The notes under the pieces were generated by a model. That model had not been told where the DNA came from and made no database searches. It was given only the letters and a program-made list of their open reading frames with translations. A stretch of 64,000 bases of DNA from Luscinia megarhynchos (Eukaryota > Chordata > Aves > Passeriformes > Turdidae). Where the stretch lies: contig CM067568.1 in NCBI GenBank assembly GCA_034336665.1, forward strand, positions 12,929,983-12,993,982, written 5' to 3'. The translations under genes were made by a program, and so were the position numbers. Positions 27,301 to 42,000 of the stretch are shown here, one piece after another; positions within the stretch are counted from its first letter, which is position 1; every line of letters starts with the position of its first letter.

Positions 27301-30000
27301 TATTTTGACAAGTTTTATGAAGTTTCCCCATACATTCCACTGGATTTTGCATCATTTATACATTCTACTTTGGAAAGTCTATGACAACTGCACAGTCTGT
27401 ACATCTGTGTGAATCACTAAGTTAATGCTTCAACCAAAATCTATGAAATTCTTTCGAAGAATGAGCTTCCATCAAGTTCTGTTTGTTTTAGTGTTTCTGC
27501 ACTACAAAGAGAACAATACCATGACCTGCAAGGTCCTATTGCCAGAAAAGATTCTGAAAATTTGGCACTTTTTCTTCCTGACCCTCCACAATGTACAAAT
27601 CACTAAGATTTGCAGGCAATTGTATACTTTTATAAGGCATGAAATTCATTGAGTTCAAAATCTGCATAGATTTCAGCTTATGAACAGATCACAACAATTA
27701 AATCTGTGTTGATTAAGAATAGGTGTGAGATTAAAAAGATCATCGCCATGCTAGGAAAGACTTTGTTTAAAAGCTATTGCTAGTGAAAAATCACTCTCTT
27801 TAGTGGCTTTGCTGAGGCTCTTACTTCCAAAATCTCATTGCTTCTCACTTGAAAAGGTCAGCCAATGTTCCCCTCAGATCAGCCACCACAAGTTGTTCCT
27901 TAACCAAGGTCTATCAAAATAATCTTTTTCAAACCATACAGTAGAGTATAAAGGAACCCAGATCACTGAGACAGCAGCTGATGAAGAGACAATACAAACA
28001 GATATGTTTAGCTGATCCAAGGGATCTCCTGGAGAAGAAAAAACTGACCAGTAAGAATGAGTGATGTCCCCAATCTCCTGTTCACTTACACGTTTCAAAT
28101 CTGTCTACAGCCTTTAAAACTGCACTAAGCCCTCACTCGTTTCTCAGAATGCCTACACAGAGTTTAAAGACCAGAAGTGCATCTTGATTTATTTCACCTT
28201 CACCTTACTGACTACCTCTGCTTAAATATACCTAAGAACCTTACCAATTTGCAGGTTTACACTCTCTCTGATTAATTTTGAATTGCTTAAAGGAAGCAAT
28301 CTCGAGACTCCATCAAGCCACTCACCCTACTTCTAGATGTTAACAAACACTGAAAGAATAAACACCTGTAAGGCAAAGAAAAATGCAAAAATTGCCAGTC
28401 TGGTTTAGATAGAACACTAGCTAGGAGAAACACAAATAAAACATGCTTCTAACCCATAAAATACAGGGTAGATATTCTTGTTCTGGCTTGGCAATCCTAG
28501 ACAGAGCAAACATTGCTGTAAAACCCAAAAGCAGCAGCGAAGGCTTTTTGGCTGTAATTTAGCTTTTCCTATCTCTTTTCATGTCTTGGCAGTTTTATCT
28601 GCACTATGGTAAGAAGGGTGGTTAACACTAATTTTCTCAAATCCGACTCAGATTACACTGATTGAAAAGACTGGCCATATCTTAATTTGAGGGTTTACAA
28701 TAAGAAGATTAAAACAAACCAGCAGCATCTTTGTTTTTAAGCACTACACTCACTGAGCAGCAAACAAGTACCACATCAGAGAAAAAGTAGCTGTCATTAC
28801 ACCCCATCTCCCAAACATTTATGGTTTCTAAGAGAATTATCATTCCTCCAGAAACCTCCCATTTTCTTCTCCATACACCTTTACAGTACAGCTATTTTGG
28901 CCAAGACAGCAGCAGGGCTTTACCACATTTCCTCTGCTAAACAGAATTTTTCAAATGAGCAGCAAAACCTGGGAGCAGCTGGAGCTTCAGAGGAGGATTG
29001 CCTCATTATCAGTAGCAAGAAGCAGAATAGATGAAGCACAGCAAAAAGCCAAGTTTTCTATCTGAAGGGACAGTTACTAGGTTTAAAAATCACAGCCTAA
29101 AATCAAGACTATGCTGCTGGTATGTACATCTGTGTGCATTATTCTATAAAAACAACATCATAACATGAGCCCTGTATGAATTTACAGCTTTTTGTATCTT
29201 TATGTAACATTAGTTTAATTTGAGAAATATGATGGCAATTGAGTTATGTGAAAGAACAACCTAGATGCAATTAGAAACCACCACTTCTACCAGTTTCAGA
29301 AAGGCACTTTGAAAATATAATGAAATATTCATGGCCATATTGTGACATATGAGCCTATAACCAGCTTAAAAGAAGCAAGAGGAATTGTACAACAGCCTAA
29401 AAAAGAAAAAAAAATAATAAAAGGTGTATTTGGCAAGACAAACTTTCCCTCCCAAATTGTTTCTAACAAAGAGAGATAAGACTAGAGTAAAAAACTATCA
29501 GAAAACACTAATTTTTACACAGATGTAACGTGATAAATACTGCACAAACAATTTTTTTTTTCATATGTAGGAGATAATCAGTTGAACACAAATTTAAGGA
29601 AGAAAAAGCCTAAAGTTTTAGAAAGCAAGAGAAATAGAACATTCAAAATTAGATCCAAAGCATGACCTAACAACTGAAAGTAGAGAAATGCAGAGTTAAT
29701 GCATAATGAATGCCCAGCAGTAAACTGATCAGTAAGCAGGAGGCACCCAGTGTAAGCCACCACTGTAACATGGCAGTGAAAAAGACAAAATTCAATGCCA
29801 GGATACATCATGGCAGGTATTTCCAGCAGAGATAAGGAAATATTTTAAGTAGCCTTCAACTGTGCTTCAGCAAGTGTTTATCAAGAATATCATGCTACGT
29901 TCAAGATGATCCACATTTAGAAGCCATCAAAGAGGTACATGTAAAAAGGGCTTTGTGTACCTGGGGAAGAGATCAGGACACATCAAGTACTCTGTCATTT
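18372..30000. other. AT-rich intron, no gene seen
   Basis: It holds G8 at 23826-23833, A16 at 25799-25814 and AAC/AAAC-rich low complexity near 22110-22155. TAATTA-rich sequence lies around 21640-21730. A GC-richer stretch of possible LTR origin at 19440-19803 is listed separately. No exon is recognised. Confidence 0.5.
19440..19803 (+). mobile_element. Possible degraded LTR
   Basis: This GC-richer, repeat-like block differs from its AT-rich surroundings. Its distal part (CACATAAAACAGCCTGTACA followed by a CT-rich stretch and TTGGTAAACTTGGTGGGATG) resembles the TATA-to-R layout of bird ERVL-type LTRs. I cannot find matching termini or a target duplication, so this is a weak call. Confidence 0.25.
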
Positions 30001-33000
30001 GCAATAAGCCAGGGCTGATTGGTTTTGTAAAACACAGCAGGAGCAGGGAGCACACGAGCTGAAGCAAAGCCAAGCTGGTGTCTGAGCCAGAGTGACTGCA
30101 GATGGGACACTGTGACACCTGATAGCCCAGGCACACATCCTGCAGGTGTGACCCCACTGCTGCTGGATGGCCACTGCAGCTCCTGGCTTGTGCTTGTGCT
30201 GTGCTACACAGCTGTGGGAGCTGAGCCTTGCATTCCTCCCACTGCTTAGAACAGGCAGGGATTAATGTGAAATTTCTTCAGCCCTCTCTTCTGTAGGGTG
30301 GAGGACTGCTCTGCTTAAAAACAAACCAACCAACCAGGAATACAAATACCAGAGAAGGGAAAGTTGCCTTCATTAAAAAGCAGGAATGGCAGGAGACCAT
30401 CAGATATCAGACTGCCACTAGTTAATGCAAGTCAGAACTTTGAGTTCCCTAAATTTATTTCCAACACAATCTGGTATATGTACAGGAAAAAAAAAAGTAT
30501 AACACCCTCAAACAAACCAACAAACAAACCCCAGATGCAATTAATCAGTCCATGAGATGACAATGTGGTGAAAATCAGAAGACACAGAGTCAATACCTGC
30601 TTGCAGACCTTAGAAACAAAAGGCAATGCACCAGTATTTCTTAACACTGTTCATGCAAACAAGTTGTTGCTGTTTGTAAACATCAAATATTTTGGATTCT
30701 ACTACATCTCTAAAACCATGAAACTTATCCAATTGTGCAAACAACGACTTGTTTCAAACTTCAAAACTTTGGAATCAAGAATTCTCAATAGAAGTCTTTC
30801 ATCTGTAACATACTAGAAGATAATCTGAGTTTACCCTGCTAAGATGCTATGCAAAATAGATTTAACTCTTCTTGTGTCCTTAAACTGCCTTGGTTCCAGC
30901 AACAGTCCTGGAATCTCCTCCTTACTCCCCCACCAACCAAATGAATGACAAGGGTATTTTCCTCTTGCTGGCAAAGCAGGAGCTCAATTATCATACAAAA
31001 TTTCATTAGGAATATACCTTCTGATATGATCCCATAATGTCAGGAATCTCAGCCTGCTCTGGATTCAGTAGATTGTCCCAGAAGCATAAACCCACTATGT
31101 TGCTGTTCAACCTGTGCAGCCAGGATGTCCAGCCTACTGAGACATGGATGTTAAAAGCTTCAAATGATCCAACTAAATCTAGAGAAAGGAAGATACTCCT
31201 GCTTCATCCATAAAAGGACAAACAGCAATACCCAAAATCTTGCCCCAGATTAATCTGAGGAGGACTTTGGAGTGTAAGCCTCACCCTTTCCCAGTGAAGA
31301 ATGGCAGGGACAGAAAAGCCTACACAGGAGGTTTCGGGCAATCATTTGGCCCAATCTTTTGCTGAAAATGAGACTTTAGATGATCCAGGGTCATTCAAAC
31401 TGAATCTTGAATACTTCCAGCAAGGGAAATTCCACCCCTCCTCGAATCAACCTACTCCAATATTTAACTGCTCCCAAAATGAATAATCACCTTTTCTGAC
31501 TGATCAGGGCTGGCAGGGAAGGCTTGGGAATGCCATACTTGGATGGAAGAGTGTCGTGCTTTTACAGCCCCTTCAAAGATTTTAAGCACAATCCTTGTCA
31601 CACAGCTTTTCTTAGGTGTGCATTTTTCAAAAGTATTGGCAGGGGGGAGAGAGGATGGATTTGCTAAGCTCTTACTTATGCTAGAAATAAGTATTATGTT
31701 AAATGAAACATTCATGTATTTTTAATCAATACACCACAAGTACTAGTCTTGGCCACAGAACAGCTGACAAGAACCACCACACTATATTTTATATATATGG
31801 AATGTATTTGGCTAAGAGGCACTTGCTCATTAGCACTTCAGCAAGAAGAGTCATGCAAAGTGGCATTAGTCAGGGAAATACACATTTCCAATACTCTGGG
31901 CCAGCCTTGCCTTCAATCCAACAAAAAGCTTCTGGCAGGCAGCTAAGAGCTCCCATTTGCAAACAGAGGTGGTATTTGGCATCTTTACTCAGACCCCATC
32001 TCCTGGAATCATGTAATGACTTGAGAATGCATGCTTTCATCTTAGAAAGATGGTCCTAAAATCCACATTTTAGGAGGAAAAAAAAATAGATGATGCACCC
32101 TGAAGATGCTCAGGGAAAAAAAAGATAGAACTATGTGGGTATAAATAAAGAGTAAGAAGCCAGTAAATCTAGAAAATGTTAAATAGTTCTGAAGTATAGA
32201 TTCCAGACATTCTACTGCACTCCACAGATAAATTATAATCAGGTGCACAATTATGCTGTTTTTTTCATATTACTCAGAAGTTGCTCCTAGCTCCTAAACC
32301 CTAACAGTTTCCCTTGTATGTTCTTTTCCCTTCACCCTGCAACAAAAAAATCAGAATTTGACCTCATAGAGGCAGTAGCTAAAAATGAGTTTAAATAAAA
32401 CAAAACCAAGTACAAATCTTTGGCTTTACTATTTCTCAGCTGCCCCATCTATCCCTCTATGTATCCTTTTAAAACTAAACAAGCCATATAAACTATTGGC
32501 TTAAGTGGCACCAAAAAAAGTTCCATTCAAGTAAATTCCACAAGGAAGCAAAGGCAATTTGGTGATTTTCTCATAAAGTTGTTATAGTCCCTCACAATGG
32601 AGATCAAAGTAAAATACATGGAAAAGCAACCACTTGAGCCAAGGACAGCAAAATCTTATAGAAGAATTAGAGCAAGATAATCACAGATGCCTGCACTGAC
32701 ATTTTTAAGTTGACTGTAACTGGCCTGAAGTTTTGCTATAGCATCACTGGCAGTAATGGAGTTCTTCAGTAGCAATGGTTTGACTGAAAACAAAAAAGGT
32801 TTTTAAAAACAAATATTTGCTCCCAAATATTTTAGCTCATACACTGAAAATCACAATAAACAATGAAGATCTGAACTAACATCCCTCTCACAGAGCTCTC
32901 TATCATTCTTTGAAAAAAAAAATCCAACACAAGGACTCCTCTTCAGGGTTTATTTATGAAGTCTATGAAGTTTCAAATTTATGAAGTTTCATGGCTGTAT

Positions 33001-36000
33001 TATTATGTTATTTAAGCAAATTGAGCCAGAACAGATAATAGATGCACAGAGTACTCCTAAGATGCTAAAACAAGGTGCTAAAATTCAGGCTTGCCTTTAA
33101 GGGTGCTTCACCATATAAAGCCACTCTTCACAGCATAGAGCTAAAACAGAAAGTCAACCAAAGCCAAGCTTAACAAACCTTCTGAATTTACTAAGTTTTA
33201 AACAACACTACACTAGAGAGTATGTAGAGCTGCCATTTGGAGGGTGAAGAAGTGCTGACAGAAACATGCTGACAGAAACCTCATGACATCCAAGAAAAGC
33301 AAATGCAGGCTTGTGGGATGGAATAAACCCAGGCAGCAAAAGCTGGAGACTGCTGGCTACAGAACAGCTTTTTACAAAGGGCTCCTATGGGCCTTTGTGA
33401 AGAAATTGAACATTATTTATTTATTTATGACACTATTTTCCTTCTATATCTTGACCTCTTCATTATGTTAGAGCAGGGAAATGCAGAAAACAAACAAGAG
33501 TCTATACCAAGAGAGTAATTACACATCTTCAGGTTTCCCAGAATAAGCAGTACCAGGAAAGCAGGGTCAGGAACAGATAGTCTCAAAGACAAGAACTAGC
33601 ATATCACAATAAGCTGGTTCACTAATAAGGATTGGAGGGTCCTGCAGAATAGTACAAGCTGACAAAAAGAGTTATGGAAGCCTCAACATACTTTGCCAAC
33701 TGCAAGTTCCTTGTCCTCAACAGCTGGAAAACAGATCTGACAAAAATCAGTTTCAAGACCCTCCTCACACACAGAGCTCCTCTGGTCCTCTGGGTGAACT
33801 CTCCAGAAGACTAGAACACTTCCATTATTTTCATGAAGCTGAATTTTTCTCACTCTGAATAAAGATGAAGCTTCAACAAAAGTAGAAGTGGAAAATTACA
33901 CCACTGATGCTCATTGTCTGAGAGAGATACACTGAGATTTTTGAAATAAGAAGTACAACTTCTTTCTATTTTAAAAATACATGACATTCCTATAAAACAG
34001 GCTTTGATAAGAATGTCTTCAACTTCCATTTTATTCCAGTATTTCTGTTTTCCCACTGTCTCAGGAATACTCACAAACGTAGATATGACCATTTATATAT
34101 ATACATAACCATACACCATTCTATTCTACAGATTCATCAAGAAATTATCTTGGCTTAAAACTGTCTTCTTTAAAGTGCACATTTAAACATAAAATTTTAT
34201 ATTCTTCCTGCCTGCCAATTCAGATGAGAGATTTTGTCTAAATCTGACCAAGTTGTTTCCTTCTCCAATTTCGTTGAATTATTTCTAAATTATTTTTATA
34301 ATTCTGAAAATTGTAGCCCCTCATCAAAATAGAGACATCTAAAATAATTGCCATCTTAATTGCAATCTGGTATTTCCAGTGAAGAAGAAGAAAGAGTATT
34401 AAATGTGGGACATGCCCATTTTAAACAAAATGTCTCATTCCTACAATTCTTTTTTTTCTTTTTACATTAAACAGTATTCTGTTATTTAGAAATCCTCACA
34501 ACCAATACACTGGAGCTTAATTTTGGAATTATTTCTCACTGATTATATGCCATAATCACCACTACATTCTACCAATATAATCTCTTTTTGTAGATAAAAA
34601 GTTACTGTTCCCAAGTCTCCCCCACTCAAAAGCGCAGAAATAGCCACACTTTATCTAATAAAACTCTTAGGGCTTAAGAAATATTCTAGTAAGCTTTGTT
34701 ACAAAACAAAATAACAAAATACCAAAACCCAGCTCACAATTCCTAAGCTCTTTGTTGGATTTCATTATGAAATAGACGTAGGGCAACATTCAAGTTCATC
34801 ACCTCAAGTTAATATATGAGTTTGTTTCGCCATCTGTGGAAACTATTCTGCAGGCAGCCAATACCACAAAGATCAATAAACCCTATAATGGATTTCCTTC
34901 CCAAACCTTTGCAAAATAACTTCACATTAGCATAAAAAGCAGACAGCAGAAGATTGCAGATTAGCTGCAGTTTTCAACACGACTACATAAACATCTGAAC
35001 AATAAACAATTTATCCTATTTATTCAAATGAATCACTTCAATTTGCTCACCAGGAACTATATATGGGCAGGTAACCCTTCTGCTTTCTGGGATACACAGA
35101 AGTGTGCCTCCTGTAATTTGGTTTAATCCACAAACACTTCAAGAACGCTGTCCAGCAGCTGAGTCCCATTCCCTACATTGCCAATAAATGCCTTCTGCAG
35201 AAGTGTAAGGAAGGCAAGCCATCTTGCAGAAAAGGCTCCCATTGCATTCATCTCCACAATTTAGCTGGCCTTTCTTGAAGCTGTTAAGCAACACATTTTG
35301 TTAAATGTCACACCAAGTGCATTCCATGAGATGGAATGTACCATGGTGTCCCCACAGAAAGCACATCCTCCCACCACAGCTGTATATTTGAATGCTTCCT
35401 TTTATTCCTTGTTTGAAAAACACAAAAAGAACAACAACAAAAAAAGGACAAAAATATCAAGATTTTTACAGCAGTAACTCTCCATGCACCAAAAGAATAG
35501 CATGGTATTTTCCAAAGTTCTTGAAAAGGAAATGTCTCCCCATCTCAAAAAGTAGCAGAACAAAGTGCCCCATAGCCAGGAATTTCTACAAACCTAAAGT
35601 ACATATCAGAGCATATCACTGATCTAACCTGGGTGTCTGCATATCCTCATATTCAGTTTCCATACATTAAAGCCTAAGCTATGTTAAAACAATTCATATC
35701 TGTATTCTAAACTTCACAAGACATTCATTGTCTATAAGCATTGGTAAAGTACCCATTTTTTTAAACAAAAGTTTAATGCTTACTCTTCCAATAAAATTTT
35801 AACAAAGGCATTGTTTAGCAAATTGCTACTTTTTTCCTATTTCTGTCCAAGGATTTTTGGCATAGTAACTTCATCTTAAACCTCACATGAAATCCAAGGT
35901 AAGCTTTCATGGGTAAAACTATTAATTTTAATTACCCATTGTTTCTATTTAACTGGAGCTATTTTAGTTCTGCTCAGGGAAGTGACAGACATAAAAAGCA

Positions 36001-39000
36001 AAGGCTAGGTAAGAGGGATCTAAGAAGATTAATGTCATAAAAAGTAAAATAAAATTACTGCAGTCAGGAAGCATATAAACCAGACTTTGAAGGACAACTG
36101 CCAAATCTCAAGAAATGTCTGCTCTCCTGGGAGGTGAAAACCCCTAAAATGTGCTGTGCTTAATCCTAATCTGGCATGCAGTTCCACTGAATGCATCATT
36201 TTCTAAAAAGCTAAAAAGTCCAACAAAGATCCCACTACTATTGAAAGGAACAGCCCCATCTCCTGCCTTCCCAAAGCTTCCTCTGCACTGGTACTGGTGC
36301 CTGTGCAGCCCTGCAGCAAAGCAAAGGGCAAGTGATTCAGCTGAGATCAGTCTCCCATAGGATGTGTTTCTAGCTAGACCAAGAAGTGAGCTGGGCCATC
36401 AGGCTGCCAAAAAAGTGTTCCAGGATTGGTCAGGAGAGGGCTGCAATACTGTGGAAATATGGGCATCCCCTTCATTGACAGCTCACTCTTGGATTAATTT
36501 AAGCCCCACTGAAATATTTTAGCCAGCCAATTTATGGTGTGCTCACCCACAGCCATCAGGAAAGGACTTTACACCTTTCCCTTCTAATGAAATTGAAGTT
36601 GTTGAATTAATTTGCCTTTAACTCAGCCATGCAGTAATCCAAAGCTCACTGAAATCAGCAAACTCCAGATTAGACCTTTAATGACCTAGAGTGGTGAAAG
36701 CACACAGTTTTGTTTCCTTGTCCTTTGTTTCCCAGAAACAGGCACACGTTAGTTCCTTTTGCCTCTTCCCCTCCCACACAATGGCTGTCAGTAGCCCTGT
36801 GTCTGGTGGCAAAACCTACTCCAGCCAAACACATAACACCCCTCTGACCAAAACAGCAACCCAAGAGAGAAATTCCAAGTGCTAGGAAGCAACAACAAAC
36901 CTTCCAGGGCATCATTTAAAGCCTCTCAGAATACACAATGCATACGGCTGTGATAGAGTGAGAGGAATTGAGAAATGGTACCATACAGAAGACAAAAGTA
37001 CAAAACTACCCAAGGTCACTTATTTTTAAAAAAAGTCTTGATTCTTTTCCCCATACATTCTATATACTAAAAAAAGGTGAACATCTACTGAAATAAAGGG
37101 AAAAATGAATACTTTTTTAAATAGTATAACCTTCAAAATAGGTACTGCAGTACCCTTAATGATTTATTCATGGCTTTTCTGACTTACACTACTCCAGTTC
37201 TTTGTTTTTCACGTAGATACTGTAACAGAAAGCAGTATTTTGTTAGCTGTTAGGAATCTGAAAGCTCACAACAGCTATTGTCACAAATGAGAAGCAAAAC
37301 TAAGTCTTTGTTGAACAGCTTAATTACACGCAGGCAGAAAACATTTGAGAACCAAACTGAACACTGAAAAATAGCAAGATATCTGAGTCTGTGTTCAGAC
37401 TCGATTTAAAATCAAAACTTTGATTAATCCCAGAGTATCTAGACCCATTAAATGTTATACCACAGAAGCAACTATCCATTCTGAAATAATAATATGAATT
37501 TCAAGTAAGACAGCATTACTGTTTTCTTTTATAAATACTTGTTATTCCATCAGCCCCAGACTAGTAGAAAGCTGAAAATACTGCATAGCAAGGAGAGAGC
37601 TCTCCTCTCTGGACCCAAATCAACAAGGACATCAGTTAACATGTAGGTATTAATTTCAGGATCTTTATTGAAAGCATTTAAAGAAAATTCTTTACCCAAG
37701 TAAGTGACTTTTCTAGTCCTGTTCCAAAAGATCCACCATTAACCAGGTACCAGCTGCACATTAACTTTCCACATAAGACACATCTTTGTATCTCCAAGCA
37801 TCAATTGCTGAGCTAGTCACTGCATTGCAGTCCCCTGCATTTCACATTGAAAAGCAAGGAAATTTGGAGGGGAAAGTCACCTGATCTCTTTTAGATGTCA
37901 AGATCCATGAAGTAGCACTGGAAATGACATTCTGCTGCCTATACATGAACCCAAAAGTTACTTTCTCAGGTGTCATCTCTATGTTACCTACAGCTGGACA
38001 AGAAGTAAATCTGTTAATATGACTTCTTTCTAGCTGATGGCTTCAAAGAAGAGCCATGGGTGAACATCACATTTAGCAGGTGGGCAATCAGAAAATAACC
38101 AAGTCCCCACAAGACTAAACGTGGCTTGACAACAGCACAGAATTTAGAACACTTTGTTTTGCATACTTACCCTTCTGGCAACCGACATCACACGGTCACA
38201 TCAGGACACAAGGCTCCCAGACCCTCTCAGTGCCATTCCTCTTCCCCCTCTTATAGGGCAAGAAAACCCGTAATTCTACTAAAAACACAATTTCAGTATT
38301 CTTAGCAGAGATGATTCTAGAAAACAGCCCATATAAAAATGTCTTTAAGCACAATATTAGTGAATAAAATAGCACAAGGAATGACAGATGCTGAATGCAG
38401 AACCAAAACAACACTTCCACTGAAGTAACAGTCAACAATGTAAAAGCACACTTAAAACTAATCCCACTTAATTCTTCATGAATACTTTGCTTCTTTATGC
38501 TAAATAAACTACAGGGCAATTAAAAAACATTTAAATTATTTGCATCTGTATTTATGAACACTACTGTAAAAGTGTTTCTAAATGTAAAACTTTTTAATGG
38601 ACAGGACAGAAAATAATTTTGGGATTAATTGTATAGATTTACATTTTTAATTATAACTGTACCATATGGCTGTATGTACAAGTACACACATATACTTATA
38701 TTTATATACATTATATATTTTTATACTAAGTACTCTGCCAACACTTCTGCTCATTCTAAGACCATACTGAAAAGATTTATAAGCTAAAATATTAACTACC
38801 AAAATAATTTATTAAATGAATAGCTATTGTTCTTCAGCCAAGAACAGCATACTGCCCTGAAGACACACCGTATTTACTGAGATACACACAGAATTATGCA
38901 ACTTTTACTGAATACCTGGAAGTTTCTTGCTCATAAAACCTGGATATATAATACAAAAAATTTAAAATTAAATATATATTAAAAATGTTGTTCAGCAAGT

Positions 39001-42000
39001 GCTATCACAGCTTTTTTTTGCAAACACAATTTTGCCAGGAAAGAAGCCCATAGAAATAGGAATAGAGAGATACTGAAAAGAGTACCTTTTAGACTGGAGC
39101 CTTCAGAATCAGATTACATTAGGAATATCCAACAACATAAAGGAAGGGAACACTGTTAGAACCAATCTATGCCAAAACTGAAAATACATTTAAATGGCTG
39201 AATTGGTATCACAAGAAAGTCTAGCCAAGGAGCCTTTATCCATTCTCTAAGGCAGGACTGCAGTTTGTCCTGGATCAGCAGGGAGTTTAGGAGTCATATG
39301 CAGCAGGACTCCAATTTGGAAATTATTTCAAAAAGGAAGGCACTGCACATTGTGTAACTTCCAAATACACATGGGGAGAGTACACTGAATTATAATTTGG
39401 CCATTTGATTCTGACTATAACAAAGTCGCCCAGAGTACTTAGAGGAATTAATTCAAACTTTAAAGTCTGGGGAGAAAAAAACAACAACAAAAAACCCAAC
39501 TCACAACATTTAGTCATCACACTGATGCAAACGATGACTAAGTGTAACTAGTTTGGAATGACATTGTTTGAAACACCATTAATCAAAAAATTTGGGTGAG
39601 AAGCAGACAAGGAATCTGAAAGCAGTGAGACTGGAAATATGCCAACCAGAAACAGAACAATAGGGGAAAAAAGCCCAAGAAAGAAACAGAGTAAGAAATG
39701 CCCTACCTGATAAATGAATCTAATCCTGTATACCTGCCACTTCCACTTCATTTTTCAAACAAAAAAGATGCAAATAAACATATGAATGAAAGAATGATAC
39801 CTGCCCAAAGGTTAGTTAAAAATAGCAAAATATTTACTTTAAGACAGTTCCCCTTTTTGCCCTTTCTGTCCCTTTTTCCACTTCCAGAACTATACCGGCA
39901 ACCATAGCCTCTGCTATAATTTCTACACAGCCTGAAAGCTCTATCAAAATGTCTGGCTATGTCAAAGTACAGTATTTTCTATACAGACAGAAATTATGTT
40001 TCTTCAAAGTACCCTGTTTTAAAATGCAGGACTTTGACAGTCTAACTTTCCCAGTTTTAATGCATTCCCTAGAATACTTCAGAAAAAGTGAAACTACAGG
40101 ACAGGAGAAATGCATATCAGGAATGTAACAGCATGCAAAAATGAATCTGTGACAAGCCTGGGGTTTATGAGATTGTAACTACATTAATTTTCAAGGCATT
40201 TAGATTTTCCTTAAGCTTATTTGAGTGACCCATTATTTTACATTCCTCATTTTCCATCCATTAAAATTTCACTTATGAATACTTCTCACAACTGTCAGCA
40301 CACTCAGCTTACTTGAAAGACTATTGTTAAAAGCTCATACAAAAGGAAACAATCAAGATGAATACTGCGAATTTACCTCAGAGAACAGAAAGTTGCTGGA
40401 AAAAGTCAAGGCATGAGATTTAAATGAGAGAATAAAGTCTTTTATTATTTATCAGCCAGCAAAACTTTTAAGTAGGCTAACTTAATAGGGTGCAAGTACC
40501 ACTCACTGTTCAACGTTATCCTCTATTTCACACACAATTTTTGCCTCCTATCTTTGCTAATACTCACTATTTATGGGTACTTTGGTAGAAATCCCATCAG
40601 TAAGGATGATGCACATTCTGGCAAAACTCCATATGCAAGGAGGACTCACTGGAGCTGAGGGTCATAGGACCTCAAAAGTGCAGTTCCAAATTCAGGACCT
40701 CGGCTACAAGCAAGATGCGAGGCTCTCAAACTGCCAGCTTGAACTTCTAGTTAAACAGGAGCACGTCAATCATTTCAGGAGAGCAATGGGCACATCCACA
40801 GCTGCAGAATTAACAGGAAAAAATGCCATACCCCACCCTACTCCTTTACACCATTACATTTCCTGTGTCTTCACCTATGTGTGTTTCAGCCAATGCTGTC
40901 CTGACTTACTGATACTTTTTCTGTCCTAGCTGGAATCTCAGCTCCCTTGTCCTGAAGTGCTACTCCATGCTGGCCCCTGAGGTCCAGCCCTCCCCAGCAC
41001 AAACCACACCACTGTTTACACATTCCTGCATTTCTTCTGCGTGGCTGGTGAACACAGGACCTCCACCACTTCTTCAGCTGATTACAACTCAGATAACTGA
41101 ATGGAACTTATGAGGCACACATAATGAGAGTTAATTACGTTCACATGATGCAGCTGAATTTATGGTCACACAAAACCTCAGCTACTCTGACAATTGCACA
41201 GACCTAGCAAATCCTCATGCTCAAGGCAATAAGTACACTAAACTGGCTTCAGAAGAGGTAAGACAGGACGAACACACCCAGGTGTGCTAATCCAAACCAT
41301 AGCAGGATGGTTTACCTAAATCTTCCACACAAAATTAAATGCATGTATACCTACAAGGTTTTAGGCTAGAGTTTAACTACCTAAGAAACACATACGGTTA
41401 TTAGATTGTTCAGAAATAAACAGCAACAACTATTTTCTTATTTTGGATAGCTTAGCTATATAAATTTGATTTTTTTAAGCACTGGCAGAAGACCAGCTCT
41501 AGTAAGATTCAAAATTGAACACATAGTCATCTAATTTCACCATGTAGCTTAAACACAAAAGGCCTCACAACAAATGCCTCAAAGTGAATGACAAGTTTGA
41601 ACATTAACTGCTGAAGAAATTTCATTTTCTAAAAAGGTTATCTCCAAGGTCACCAGCTGAATCATCACTAAATAACCTTCTACATTCATTAACCAAGTCA
41701 GACATCATCTGTTATATTTCAAGATTCCCCCTCTTATAAAAACCATGAGTGAAACAGGCAGTGAATGCATCTGCCCATACCTATAACAGTGTATATAAGC
41801 AGCACAGAGATAGTGCAGACATCTGATTTCATACCAATTATACTAAGTGATGCAGAGATGAAGTAGAAAACAACCAAATACATGTGCTGAGTAATAGGAA
41901 AAACAACTCCTATTTGTTTTAATAACTTCATTATTCTCCTATTTATTATATAGTTGTAGGAGAGACTTTATGAACAAGCAAAGCTTTGATATGTGTGGTG

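Noticed and set aside
40573..40929. 118-codon frame on the plus strand with a clean ATG
   Set aside because: No recognisable domain, no acceptor or donor context, and a length compatible with chance in this much sequence.
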